In this document: positions 28,405 to 37,837 of the stretch, piece after piece
Position numbering within the stretch: the stretch's first letter is position 1
Layout: each line of letters starts with the position of its first letter
Origin: Deltaproteobacteria bacterium
GTDB lineage: Bacteria; Desulfobacterota; Desulfobulbia; Desulfobulbales; Desulfurivibrionaceae
Direction: 5' to 3'
Assembly: GCA_021822005.1 (NCBI GenBank)
Contig: JAJZSH010000003.1
Coordinates: forward strand, 1 to 41,742
Length of the DNA stretch: 41,742 nucleotides
The notes under the pieces: generated by a model
Told to the model about the DNA's origin: nothing
The model's database searches: none
Seen by the model: the letters and a program-made list of their open reading frames with translations, nothing else
Made by a program: the position numbers and the translations under genes

Positions 28405-31263
28405 ATGCCCTTAACGGACTACCACGCAAAATATTACGCGCATGAGCTGACCAAGCGCTGCCCGCCGGACAGTGTCGAAAAGCTCGCCGGCGCGGTGGTG
28501 AGCGCCCAGGTCGATCTGAATCCGCATCAGGTGGATGCGGCCCTTTTCGCCTTCCAATCGCCGTTGTCGAAGGGAGCGCTGCTGGCGGATGAGGTTGGCC
28601 TTGGCAAAACCATTGAGGCTGGTCTCGTACTTTCGCAGAAGTGGGCGGAACGAAAGCGGCGTATTCTCATCATCACCCCTTCCAACCTCCGTAAGCAGTG
28701 GTTTCAGGAGCTCGCCGAAAAATTCTTCCTGCCCTGCCGCATCCTTGAGGCTAAATCCTACAATGTCGCCATCAAGCAGGGGCAGTTTCGTCCGTTTGAG
28801 GCGCCAGAAATCGTTATTTGCTCCTATCAGTTCGCCAAGAGCAAGGCTGGGGATGTTCAGTCGATCCCCTGGGATCTGGTGGTGATTGACGAAGCGCATC
28901 GGCTGCGTAACGTCTACAAGCCATCGAATGTGATCGCTAAAACCCTCAAAATGGCGTTGGTCGGCAAGGACAAGTTGCTGCTCACCGCTACGCCGTTGCA
29001 GAACTCCCTGCTGGAGCTGTTCGGCCTGGTGAGTTTCATCGATGAACACACCTTTGGCGACCTGAAGAGCTTCCGTGAACAGTTTGTCAATCTCAACCAG
29101 GAACAGGTATTCGAGGCTCTCAAGGCGCGCCTTGCGCCCGTCTGTCATCGCACCCTGCGCCGTCAGGTCACCGCGTACATCCCCTACACCAAGCGGCTGC
29201 CCCTGGTGGAGGAATTCACCCCGGAGGAAAGCGAGGACCGGCTCTATCACCTGGTCTCCGAGTACCTGCAACGCGAAAATCTGCAAGCCCTGCCAGCCGG
29301 CCAGCGGTCGCTGATGACCCTGGTGCTGCGCAAGCTTCTTGCCTCATCCACCTTTGCCATCGCTGGTGCGCTGACCTCCATTTCCGACCGGCTCAAGGCC
29401 AAGCTCCGTCGGCAGGAGCCGGCGCAGTCGTTGGAGGAGGATCTGGACGAGGACTACGAGGCGCTGGACGAAACCGCCGAGGAATGGTCCGCCGACGAAC
29501 CCGGGGAATTCTTTACCGAGGCAGACCGCGCCGCCCTTGAACAGGAGATTGCCGATCTCGATTCGTTCACCGCGCTGGCTGTCTCCATCGAACACAACGC
29601 CAAAGGCAAGGCCCTGCTTAAGGCGCTGGACATCGCCTTTGCCAAGGCCAGGGAAATAGGCGCGGAACAAAAGGCGATCATCTTCACCGAATCGCGCCGC
29701 ACCCAGTCCTACCTGTTGCGCCTTCTGGCGGACAGCCCATTTTCCGAGGGTATCGCCCTGTTCAATGGCTCCAATACCGATGAGCGTTCCAAGCAAATTT
29801 ACAGCCAGTGGCTTGAGCGCCACCAAGGCAGCGACCGGCTCACCGGTTCCCGCACTGCCGACATGCGTTCAGCGCTGGTGGACTACTTCCGCGAGCAAGG
29901 CCGCATCATGATCGCCACCGAGGCCGGGGCCGAGGGCATCAATCTCCAATTCTGCTCCCTGGTGGTGAACTACGACCTGCCCTGGAACCCCCAGCGCATC
30001 GAGCAGCGCATCGGCCGTTGTCATCGTTACGGTCAGAAACATGACGTGGTGGTGGTCAATTTTCTCAACCGCAAAAACGCCGCCGACCAACGTGTCTTCG
30101 AACTGCTGGCCGAAAAATTCCAGCTCTTTGAGGGCGTGTTCGGCGCCAGCGACGAGGTGCTGGGCGCCATCGAGAGCGGCGTTGATTTCGAGAAGCGCAT
30201 CGCCGCCATCTATCAACGCTACCGCAGGCCCGATGAAATCCAGACTGCTTTTGATCAGCTCCAGCTCGAATTGAGCTTGGAGATCAACGAATCCATGACC
30301 CGCACTCGGCAGAAGCTGCTGGAACATTTTGATGACGAGGTGCGCGAGAAGCTCAAGGTGCGTGACGAGGCCTCCCGCGCCTACCTTAACCGCTACGAGC
30401 GGCTACTTATGCAACTTTCCCAGCATGAATTGGCTGGCCACGCTGTGTTCCGAGACGACTCCTCTTTCCTCCTCGAATCGTGTCCATTCCCGGGTGACAT
30501 CCCGCTCGGACTTTATGAACTGCCGCGACGTTCCGGCGAGGCGCACCTGTATCGCTTGAATCACCCGCTAACCGAAGCCTTGGTGGCCCAGGCAAAAGGC
30601 CGCGACCTGCCGCCAGCGGAAATTCATTTTGATTACGGCCAGCACGACGGCAAGGTCTCGCAACTGGAACCGTTTATCGGCAAGACTGGGTGGCTCACTC
30701 TCTCGTTTTTTACCATCGAATCCCTGGACCAGGCAGAAGACCATCTAATTTTTGCGGCAGCTACCGACGATGGCGAGATATTGGGTGAAGAGGTGGCGGC
30801 CCGGCTTTTGACTCTGCCCGGAGACCTGGTCGGAGAAGCTCAACTCGGGTCAAGAAATACACACCTGGATACTATTGTCCAGCAGCGCCAGTCCGTCATC
30901 CAACTTGACATCTCCCAGCGCAATGCCCGTTTCTTCGAGGCCGAGGCAGACAAACTTGATGGTTGGGCCGATGATCTCAAGATGGGGCTGGAACGCGAGA
31001 TCAAGGAGCTGGACCGACAGATTAAAGAGGCCCGGCGTGCTGCAACAGCGGCCTTGACTCTGGAAGAAAAGCTCGTTGGTCAGAAACAGATCAAGGCTCT
31101 GGAAGCGCAACGCAATCAGAAGAGACGAACCCTCTTCGAAGCCCAGGATAAGGTAGACGCGCAACGAGAAGAGTTGATTGCCAAGATTGAAGGGAAGTTG
31201 CAGCAGAAAACTGGGTTAGTCCAGCTTTTTGCTATTAGATGGTATATAACAGATGAAAAATAG
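28405..31263 (+). CDS. SNF2-family DEAD/DEAH helicase (defence/R-M associated)
   Basis: LADEVGLGKTIEAGLVLSQKW, VVIDEAHRLRN, LTATPLQNSLLELFGLVSFID, IATEAGAEGINLQFCSLVVNYDLPWNPQRIEQRIGRCHRYGQ; long C-terminal coiled-coil. Confidence 0.9.
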   Translation: MPLTDYHAKYYAHELTKRCPPDSVEKLAGAVVSAQVDLNPHQVDAALFAFQSPLSKGALLADEVGLGKTIEAGLVLSQKWAERKRRILIITPSNLRKQWFQELAEKFFLPCRILEAKSYNVAIKQGQFRPFEAPEIVICSYQFAKSKAGDVQSIPWDLVVIDEAHRLRNVYKPSNVIAKTLKMALVGKDKLLLTATPLQNSLLELFGLVSFIDEHTFGDLKSFREQFVNLNQEQVFEALKARLAPVCHRTLRRQVTAYIPYTKRLPLVEEFTPEESEDRLYHLVSEYLQRENLQALPAGQRSLMTLVLRKLLASSTFAIAGALTSISDRLKAKLRRQEPAQSLEEDLDEDYEALDETAEEWSADEPGEFFTEADRAALEQEIADLDSFTALAVSIEHNAKGKALLKALDIAFAKAREIGAEQKAIIFTESRRTQSYLLRLLADSPFSEGIALFNGSNTDERSKQIYSQWLERHQGSDRLTGSRTADMRSALVDYFREQGRIMIATEAGAEGINLQFCSLVVNYDLPWNPQRIEQRIGRCHRYGQKHDVVVVNFLNRKNAADQRVFELLAEKFQLFEGVFGASDEVLGAIESGVDFEKRIAAIYQRYRRPDEIQTAFDQLQLELSLEINESMTRTRQKLLEHFDDEVREKLKVRDEASRAYLNRYERLLMQLSQHELAGHAVFRDDSSFLLESCPFPGDIPLGLYELPRRSGEAHLYRLNHPLTEALVAQAKGRDLPPAEIHFDYGQHDGKVSQLEPFIGKTGWLTLSFFTIESLDQAEDHLIFAAATDDGEILGEEVAARLLTLPGDLVGEAQLGSRNTHLDTIVQQRQSVIQLDISQRNARFFEAEADKLDGWADDLKMGLEREIKELDRQIKEARRAATAALTLEEKLVGQKQIKALEAQRNQKRRTLFEAQDKVDAQREELIAKIEGKLQQKTGLVQLFAIRWYITDEK

Positions 31264-31273
31264 ACAAAAAAAA

Positions 31274-31329
31274 GGGAGTGTTTGGTGCGGCGGGCCGCTT
31301 TGCGGTCTCTAACCACACCCTTAACTCCC
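31274..31329. other. Structured intergenic inverted repeat between the helicase and HEPN genes
   Basis: GGGAGT...ACTCCC outer arms, TGGTG...CCACA, inner CCGC-ttt-GCGG. Confidence 0.5.
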
Positions 31330-31413
31330 ACGGTGTCAGGTATGAAAAACTAATGAACCCGTACTCATTTTTAAAGTAAACATGTCAAGCTAGCCAAGTC
31401 AAGAGGATTGTTT

Positions 31414-33192
31414 ATGAGAGTATTGCCACAGGAGATGGTTGCTGACGCCAAATTATTACCCCAAGAAAAGTACTTTCTGGAGCTTTGGTATAGCATGACC
31501 CATATGCAATCATTAGACTCATATCGGGTCAGGTGCATGAACTCTCGCACCATTATACGTGAACTCTCCGAAGAGCTTGATATTGGGATAATAAAGGAAA
31601 ATGAGTTTAAAAATCTTTGCGCTGAGACAAAAGCGATTCTGGAGAACGATCCTATAATCCTGCATGATTTTCCCCAATACTGGACGACCATAAAGCCCTA
31701 TCTGGAATCCCCCCCGTCATCTCAAAAGAAAAAAACCGATAATGAAAACAAAGAAAAAAGCCAATTACAGTACGTGTCCAGCGATTTTTTCTGCAGTTTA
31801 GAGAAAGCCTACTTTGAAAAAATTATCGCCATGCTTCCCGGCTCCATCAGGCCGGACAATGGAAAAGACTTAAAAGTCTTGGTGGATGCCCTTATCGGCG
31901 ATTTGCTTGATAGGGGGTGGCCATTGGAAACGCTTTTTGGTTGGCATAGGCACTTTTTGGTAAAGAAACCCCGTAAAGACTATACTTTTCAAGAAAACTT
32001 AAATTTCATGCTCAAGGTGTTTACAAGCCCTCCGATACAACATCAGGTGACACTCCGGCTTCAAGGCAGTAACACCCTAGGCAAACTTAACAGCTATGGA
32101 GATTTTTCCTTTGTCGAAAGTGTGGATGTTGCCGACAGCCGGTCACGAAATAAATTTCAAAAAAAACAAGGTGCCACTTTTGCCCAGACCATACTCGGTG
32201 AGGTTGATGCCCTCTCTGCGGCAATTCGTGGCAGGGAAAAATTTGAGCAACTTGTTGATCTTCTTCGTTTTGATCTTGAACCGGCAAAATTGCGAATCGA
32301 CCCTCGCTGTTATGTAAAGAGATTGGATAATGGGAAGGAAGATTTCCCCGCAATTCACGCATCCGTGCCAAACCCAAGCGAAAAATTTGGACATGACGAG
32401 TTTGTTGCCTTTGCGCAGAATCTTGATACCGTCTGCAATAAAAGCGGAATTGAAGCGAGCTCAAGAAGACAGCTGCAGGCTGCCATCAGACAATATCGGT
32501 TTGGCAGGGACAGCGAGAACTATAATGATAAATTCTTAAACTGGTGGATGGGGCTGGAGGCACTAAGTCGTGTTGGGAATGGAAAAGAGATAGGGGCGAC
32601 GGTGGCATGCAATGTCAGCCGAGCAATGGCTGTACCCTATCTGCACAGATTAGTTCGAGACCTTGCCACGACTCTTAAATTTTGCCGAATAAATTGGCCT
32701 GCCAAATTGGTTGAAGTTTCAGGCTGCGACCAACTTGAAAAGCTTACCTTGAATCAACTTGTCACTGTCCTCCAATCCGGCGAACACCAACTGCTCTGGG
32801 ATCAATGTGAGGCCTTCCCAACGGTTTGTTTCAGGGGTAAAGAAATTGGTGACATTCTCTCCGATCCTAAAAAAACTGCGGGTCGCATGAAAAGCCACCT
32901 ACAGCACCTCGAATGGCATCTGGAGCGCCTTTATCGAATACGCTGTTGTATTGTACATGGAGCACCTGTTCGGTTCCGCCTTGGGCTTCTTGCGGCCAAC
33001 CTGGAATACTACCTCAAGCAAGTTATCCTGCTGGTGCTAAATACTTTTAGGAGTAGCGACCACGTTGGTAGTCTTGCGGAGTTTTTTGATCGAGCCTCAT
33101 TCGCATATGACCGGGCAATAAAAGAGCTTGATGGTGGGGATGCCGGGGTGGAAGAGGTTCGGTCCACAGTTAACCTTGGTTTTGTTTTGTAG
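31414..33192 (+). CDS. HEPN-domain (Apea-like) protein with large uncharacterised N-terminal region
   Basis: C-terminal LNWWMGLEALSRVGNGKEIGATVACNVSRAMA and RIRCCIVHGAPVRFRLGLLAANLEYYLKQVI with R-x4-H (RCCIVH). ATG 31414 preceded by agagg. Confidence 0.75.
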   Translation: MRVLPQEMVADAKLLPQEKYFLELWYSMTHMQSLDSYRVRCMNSRTIIRELSEELDIGIIKENEFKNLCAETKAILENDPIILHDFPQYWTTIKPYLESPPSSQKKKTDNENKEKSQLQYVSSDFFCSLEKAYFEKIIAMLPGSIRPDNGKDLKVLVDALIGDLLDRGWPLETLFGWHRHFLVKKPRKDYTFQENLNFMLKVFTSPPIQHQVTLRLQGSNTLGKLNSYGDFSFVESVDVADSRSRNKFQKKQGATFAQTILGEVDALSAAIRGREKFEQLVDLLRFDLEPAKLRIDPRCYVKRLDNGKEDFPAIHASVPNPSEKFGHDEFVAFAQNLDTVCNKSGIEASSRRQLQAAIRQYRFGRDSENYNDKFLNWWMGLEALSRVGNGKEIGATVACNVSRAMAVPYLHRLVRDLATTLKFCRINWPAKLVEVSGCDQLEKLTLNQLVTVLQSGEHQLLWDQCEAFPTVCFRGKEIGDILSDPKKTAGRMKSHLQHLEWHLERLYRIRCCIVHGAPVRFRLGLLAANLEYYLKQVILLVLNTFRSSDHVGSLAEFFDRASFAYDRAIKELDGGDAGVEEVRSTVNLGFVL

Positions 33193-33228
33193 CAATACCT
33201 TGCCGGATGGCGTTGAGAAGGATAAGCA

Positions 33229-33348
33229 ATGAAGAAACAAAAACTCGAACTGACCTGGATTGGCAAGGAGGAGCGGCCGAGACTGTGTCAATGGCTCTTA
33301 GGACAGAAGATAAATGTTCCTTTTTCCCTGGTGAACCAAAGGCAATAG
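33229..33348 (+). pseudogene. Truncated duplicate of the mod methyltransferase 5' end (39-codon remnant)
   Basis: MKKQKLELTWIGKEERPRL... matches MKKQKLELTWIDKEVRPRL at 36164; 62-bp alignment 33224-33285 vs 36159-36220 with 6 mismatches by eye, then no similarity. Confidence 0.88.
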
Positions 33349-33352
33349 ATTC

Positions 33353-34393
33353 GTGACCCTCGAACTGTCCGATGTAAAACGACTGCTCCAAGATCACCTT
33401 CAAGAGGGCCTACTCCTTGTTGTTGGGACAGGTTTGTCTATCGCTGAGGGTCTGCCCGGTATGTGGCCACTCGGCGAGCACCTCAAGAAGGTAATTCCCG
33501 AGCGTTTGATCACTTTCCCCGACACCGCCTGGGAGGATGTGGTTGTGGCACTGGATGCCGGTGACCATCTTGAAGCGGCAATGGCCAAGGCGGATTTGAA
33601 GGCCACGACAGTTGATGCAATTGTCGCAACAACCGCCAACCTAATTCTGGAAAAGGAACTAGAGGTTGTTGAGCAAGTTCTTTCTGGTGCGAAGGTTCTT
33701 CCTTTCACCGTATTTGTTAAGCACCTTTTTAAGGCGGGGAAGAAATTCCATCTCATTACGCCCAATTATGATCGACTTATCGAGGTTGCTACGGAGGCGG
33801 CCGGCGTCGGAGTTAATACCCGTTTTGTCGGGAATCTAATCGGTCACTCTGACCCCAAAAGATCTGCCGATTCTCATCGGGAGTCTTTCATGGCAGGAAA
33901 AAACGCGATGTTCCGACCCGTTCCAAACCTTTGTGTTTATAAACCGCATGGTAGCTTGGACTGGTTCGATATTGGTGGGAGTGTGGTTCGGTGCCCTATG
34001 AAAACCGGACAGGCGCCGCTCATCATTACTCCCGGGGCAAGCAAGTACAGGGAAAGTTTCCGCTGGGCTTTCGATGATCAGCGTACTGCCGGAAATAAAT
34101 GTGTGGCTAATGCCACTCGCTTAATGTTCATCGGTTATGGGTTTAACGATGATCATTTAGAGCAGCATATTTGCCCTGGCCTAAAGCTCACGAAGCCGAC
34201 GGTTATCATAACGAAACAACTTTCGGAAAACGCACAAAAAGTTATAGCCAGTAGCGGTGGTGTCCAGGTCATAGCGTTGTGCGCAGTTTCAGATGGTGAC
34301 CCCCGGACTCGCATTACCAATTCTAGCGGTGAACAACTAATAGTTGACGAACAACTTTGGCACTTAGATGGATTTAACAAAGGAGTGATATGA
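33353..34393 (+). CDS. SIR2-family protein (predicted NAD+-hydrolysing defence effector)
   Basis: VVGTGLSIAEGLPGMWPLGEHL, HLITPNYDRLIEVATEAAG, YKPHGSLDWFD, RLMFIGYGFNDDHLEQHI; GTG start. Confidence 0.86.
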   Translation: MTLELSDVKRLLQDHLQEGLLLVVGTGLSIAEGLPGMWPLGEHLKKVIPERLITFPDTAWEDVVVALDAGDHLEAAMAKADLKATTVDAIVATTANLILEKELEVVEQVLSGAKVLPFTVFVKHLFKAGKKFHLITPNYDRLIEVATEAAGVGVNTRFVGNLIGHSDPKRSADSHRESFMAGKNAMFRPVPNLCVYKPHGSLDWFDIGGSVVRCPMKTGQAPLIITPGASKYRESFRWAFDDQRTAGNKCVANATRLMFIGYGFNDDHLEQHICPGLKLTKPTVIITKQLSENAQKVIASSGGVQVIALCAVSDGDPRTRITNSSGEQLIVDEQLWHLDGFNKGVI

Positions 34394-36156
34394 TGGCGTC
34401 TATCGTAATGTCATTTGAAGGTGAAATCCCCATGGGGCGGGTTATGTCAGTCGATACGATGCGAGTGTTTATACATGTCGATGACCACGAATTACTCAAG
34501 AAGGTAATGGTTGGTAATTTAATCGCCATCAATGGCGCTACGGGGCATCAATTTCTAATATCCATCGTTGAGCGGATCACACGGTTGCCATCGGATGCTG
34601 TTGTTGCCAGCGAGGCATTGGATGATGAGACATTGCCTCAGCCAGAGGAAATGCAAGACACCATTAGAGCGGTATTGGTCGGAACATACAGGGTCAAGGA
34701 TGGTGACTCCGGGCCGTCATTCAAACGGGGCGCAGATTCGTGCCCCCAGATTGATCAGCCATGTCACCTTATCCAAGGGGCAAATTTGACGGCATTTATG
34801 GGCGTCTTGTCTCAAGATGTTCCGGCAGACAAAGCACTTCGTTTAGGTCATTTTGCCATTGACCCGACCGCTGAGGCAGTGGCAGACGGAGACAGATTCT
34901 TTCAGCGACATGCAGCAATTCTTGGGAGCACCGGTAGTGGGAAAAGCTACACTGTCGCGGCACTTCTAGAGAGGGCAAATACTCTCAGCCATCCAAACAT
35001 TCTACTCCTCGATATGCACGGGGAGTATGTTTCGCTCGCGAAAGGACAAGAGTATGGATACGCGGAATATTTCAAAATTGCCGGTCCTGGCGATCTTGTA
35101 GCGCCGGGGGCCCACTGTTTGTTTCTTCCATACTGGCTATTGAACCGAGAAGAAATGCTTTCAATGCTACTGGATCGGAGTGATCAAAATGCACCGAACC
35201 AGGCTCAAGTTTTTACGAGTTTGGTCAGCGATGGTAAACGTAAAACCTTGGTTGACGAAGGAAGGTCCGAAGTGGAAGCTTCTTTCACCGTTGATTCACC
35301 AATCCCTTATGATATTGATGCCGTAGTTAAAGAATTGGATCGACTCGACAATGATCGTGAACCTGGTGCTCGGGCAGGTACTGATCGGAAGGGTGAGTGG
35401 AATGGGAAGTTAACAAGATTTATCAGCCGTCTGCGAGCAAAGTCAGAAGATCGACGCTATGGGTTCCTCTTTCAGCCACCTCCGGAAAGCAGCACATACG
35501 ATTGGCTTTCAATGCTGGCCGTAAGACTCCTTGCAACAAATGGCGAACATAGTTCGGGGATAAAAGTTGTGGATTTCTCAGAGGTACCCTCCGACGTATT
35601 GCCAACTGTTGTAAGTGTAATGGCACGAGTCCTTTACGATGTGCAATTCTGGATGAACGCTGAGTTGCGAACTCCTGTGTGCCTCGTTTGTGATGAGGCT
35701 CACCTTTATTTACCAGTAAGAGCAGATGCGGATGCAGCAGCAAAAAGGGCTCTCGATACTTTTGAGCGAATCGCCAAGGAAGGTAGGAAATATGGGTTTG
35801 CGCTCCTGGTAGTAAGTCAGCGTCCTTCGGATGTAAGCAAAACTATTCTGAGTCAATGTAATAATTTCATCGCATTAAGACTCACCAACGAACAGGATCA
35901 ATCGGCAGTAAAGTCTGTGATGCCTGATAGCATGGCGGGTATAGCTGATGTATTGCCACTCCTTGATATTGGAGAGGCGATTGTCCTAGGCGATTCAATC
36001 CTTCTCCCTTCGCGGATCAAGTTGGACAAACCAAAGGCAACACCGCTGAGTCTGACCAAAAACTTTTGGCGAGAGTGGGGCGAAAAGTCTTCTGATACGG
36101 CAGCAATTGTGGCGGCCGTTGAGAGCTTGCGACGGCAAAGTAAAGTAAGGGTGTAG
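34390..36156 (+). CDS. HerA-like ATPase/translocase (partner of SIR2)
   Basis: Walker A GSTGSGKSYTVAALLE, DMHGEYVSLA, Walker B CLVCDEAHLYLP, FALLVVSQRPSDVSKTILSQCNNFIALRLTNEQDQ; ATGA overlap with SIR2 stop. Confidence 0.92.
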   Translation: MMASIVMSFEGEIPMGRVMSVDTMRVFIHVDDHELLKKVMVGNLIAINGATGHQFLISIVERITRLPSDAVVASEALDDETLPQPEEMQDTIRAVLVGTYRVKDGDSGPSFKRGADSCPQIDQPCHLIQGANLTAFMGVLSQDVPADKALRLGHFAIDPTAEAVADGDRFFQRHAAILGSTGSGKSYTVAALLERANTLSHPNILLLDMHGEYVSLAKGQEYGYAEYFKIAGPGDLVAPGAHCLFLPYWLLNREEMLSMLLDRSDQNAPNQAQVFTSLVSDGKRKTLVDEGRSEVEASFTVDSPIPYDIDAVVKELDRLDNDREPGARAGTDRKGEWNGKLTRFISRLRAKSEDRRYGFLFQPPPESSTYDWLSMLAVRLLATNGEHSSGIKVVDFSEVPSDVLPTVVSVMARVLYDVQFWMNAELRTPVCLVCDEAHLYLPVRADADAAAKRALDTFERIAKEGRKYGFALLVVSQRPSDVSKTILSQCNNFIALRLTNEQDQSAVKSVMPDSMAGIADVLPLLDIGEAIVLGDSILLPSRIKLDKPKATPLSLTKNFWREWGEKSSDTAAIVAAVESLRRQSKVRV

Positions 36157-36163
36157 AGAAGCA

Positions 36164-37837
36164 ATGAAGAAACAAAAGCTCGAACTGACCTGGATCGATA
36201 AGGAGGTGCGGCCGCGACTGGAGCCGCGCATTCTGCTGGAAGATCCAGAGTTGTCCTACCATGCGGCGCACCGGGTGACGGAGGGCGACATCTTCGACAA
36301 CCGGCTGATCTTCGGCGACAACCTGTTGGCCTTGAAGGCTTTGGAGCAGGAGTTTACCGGCAGAGTGAAGTGCGTGTTCATCGACCCGCCGTACAATACT
36401 GGTTCCGCCTTCACCCATTACGACGACGGGGTGGAGCATTCGATCTGGCTGTCGCTGATGCGCGACCGGTTGGAGATTATCCGGCGGCTGCTTTCTGAGG
36501 ACGGTTCGTTGTGGATCACCATTGACGACAACGAGTGCCATTATCTCAAGGTGTTGTGCGATGAGGTGTTCGGCAGAGCAAACTTTTTGTCCAACTTCAT
36601 TTGGCAGAAGAGTTACGGTGGAGGCTCTAAAGCTCGCTGGTTTGTTGGGCTGCATGAGCACATGCTTTGCTACGCCAAAGACATGTCGAAATTACCGGAT
36701 ATGTGGTTGCCCCCTGATCCAGAAGCAGTAAAGAAATACTACAAGTTCTCGGACGGTAAGCTTGCAGATAGAGGCCCGTATCGTTTGCAGCCTCTTGCAA
36801 CGACCAGCATGGATGATCGTCCAAATCTTCGGTATCCGATAATGCTGGAGGATGGCCGAGAGATATGGCCAGAAAAGCAATGGCAGTGGTCAAAAGACCG
36901 TGTCGAGCGTGCCTTAATTGATGACGGGATTGTCATTTCCGAAAAAAAAGGCAAGATGACGGTCTCATATAAACAGTACCTACGTGACCCTTTAGGTGAA
37001 GAACGTGGCCGTAAACCAGTATCAATTATTACCGGGCATTACACGCAGCACGGCACGTACGAGAGCATGGAATTATTCGGCTTGGAGAACAAATTTTCGT
37101 TTCCCAAGCCAGAAGGGTTGATTCATACGATCTTGGAGTGTTGCACCAACCCCGGCGATCTAGTCCTCGACTCCTTCTCCGGTTCCGGCACTACCGGCGC
37201 CGTGGCCCACAAAATGGGCCGACGTTGGATCATGGTGGAACTGGGTGAGCACTGCCACACCCACATCATTCCCCGTCTCAAAAAGGTCGTTGATGATGAA
37301 GACCCAGGCGGCATTAGCAAGAGCGTCAACTGGCGGGGAGGTGGCGGCTTCCGTTACTACCGCCTGGCCCCATCCCTCCTCGAAAAGGATCGCTGGGGCA
37401 ACTGGGTGATCAACCAGACCTATAACGGCGCCATGCTGGCCGAGGCCCTTTGCAAGCTGGAGGGCTTCACCTACGCCCCTTCGGATGCCATCTACTGGCA
37501 GCATGGCCACTCCACCGAGCGGGACTTCGTCTACGTCACCACCGCCAGCCTCACCCACGAGCAGTTGCAGGAACTCGCCTACGAGGTGGGGCCGGAACGG
37601 TCGCTCCTCGTCCTTTGCACCGCCTTTCGGGGCCGGGGCGACTATGCCAATCTCACGGTCAAGAAGATTCCCCGCCAGGTCCTCTCCCGCTGCGAATGGG
37701 GCCACGACGATTACAGCCTGAAAGTGGAGAATCTGCCGGCTGCGCCACCCTCACCCCTGACCCCTCTCCCAGAGGGCGAGGGGAGAAAAGGCGGATCAAG
37801 GCAAGCGTCACTGTTCGGCGAGGAGGGGCAGGCATGA
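36164..37837 (+). CDS. Site-specific DNA methyltransferase, type III Mod-like (beta class)
   Basis: LIFGDNLLALKALEQEF, CVFIDPPYNTGSAFTHYDDG, later NPGDLVLDSFSGSGTTGAVAHKMGRRWIMVE. Confidence 0.93.
   Translation: MKKQKLELTWIDKEVRPRLEPRILLEDPELSYHAAHRVTEGDIFDNRLIFGDNLLALKALEQEFTGRVKCVFIDPPYNTGSAFTHYDDGVEHSIWLSLMRDRLEIIRRLLSEDGSLWITIDDNECHYLKVLCDEVFGRANFLSNFIWQKSYGGGSKARWFVGLHEHMLCYAKDMSKLPDMWLPPDPEAVKKYYKFSDGKLADRGPYRLQPLATTSMDDRPNLRYPIMLEDGREIWPEKQWQWSKDRVERALIDDGIVISEKKGKMTVSYKQYLRDPLGEERGRKPVSIITGHYTQHGTYESMELFGLENKFSFPKPEGLIHTILECCTNPGDLVLDSFSGSGTTGAVAHKMGRRWIMVELGEHCHTHIIPRLKKVVDDEDPGGISKSVNWRGGGGFRYYRLAPSLLEKDRWGNWVINQTYNGAMLAEALCKLEGFTYAPSDAIYWQHGHSTERDFVYVTTASLTHEQLQELAYEVGPERSLLVLCTAFRGRGDYANLTVKKIPRQVLSRCEWGHDDYSLKVENLPAAPPSPLTPLPEGEGRKGGSRQASLFGEEGQA
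37748..37784. repeat. Dispersed-type GC-rich palindromic repeat inside mod 3' coding region
   Basis: accctcacccctgacccctctcccagagggcgagggga, encoding SPLTPLPEGEG. Confidence 0.65.

Noticed and set aside
27570-28406. N-terminal extension of the 1010-aa minus ORF containing glgB
   Set aside because: Extension runs antisense through algH/yqgE; GlgB proper starts at 27569.
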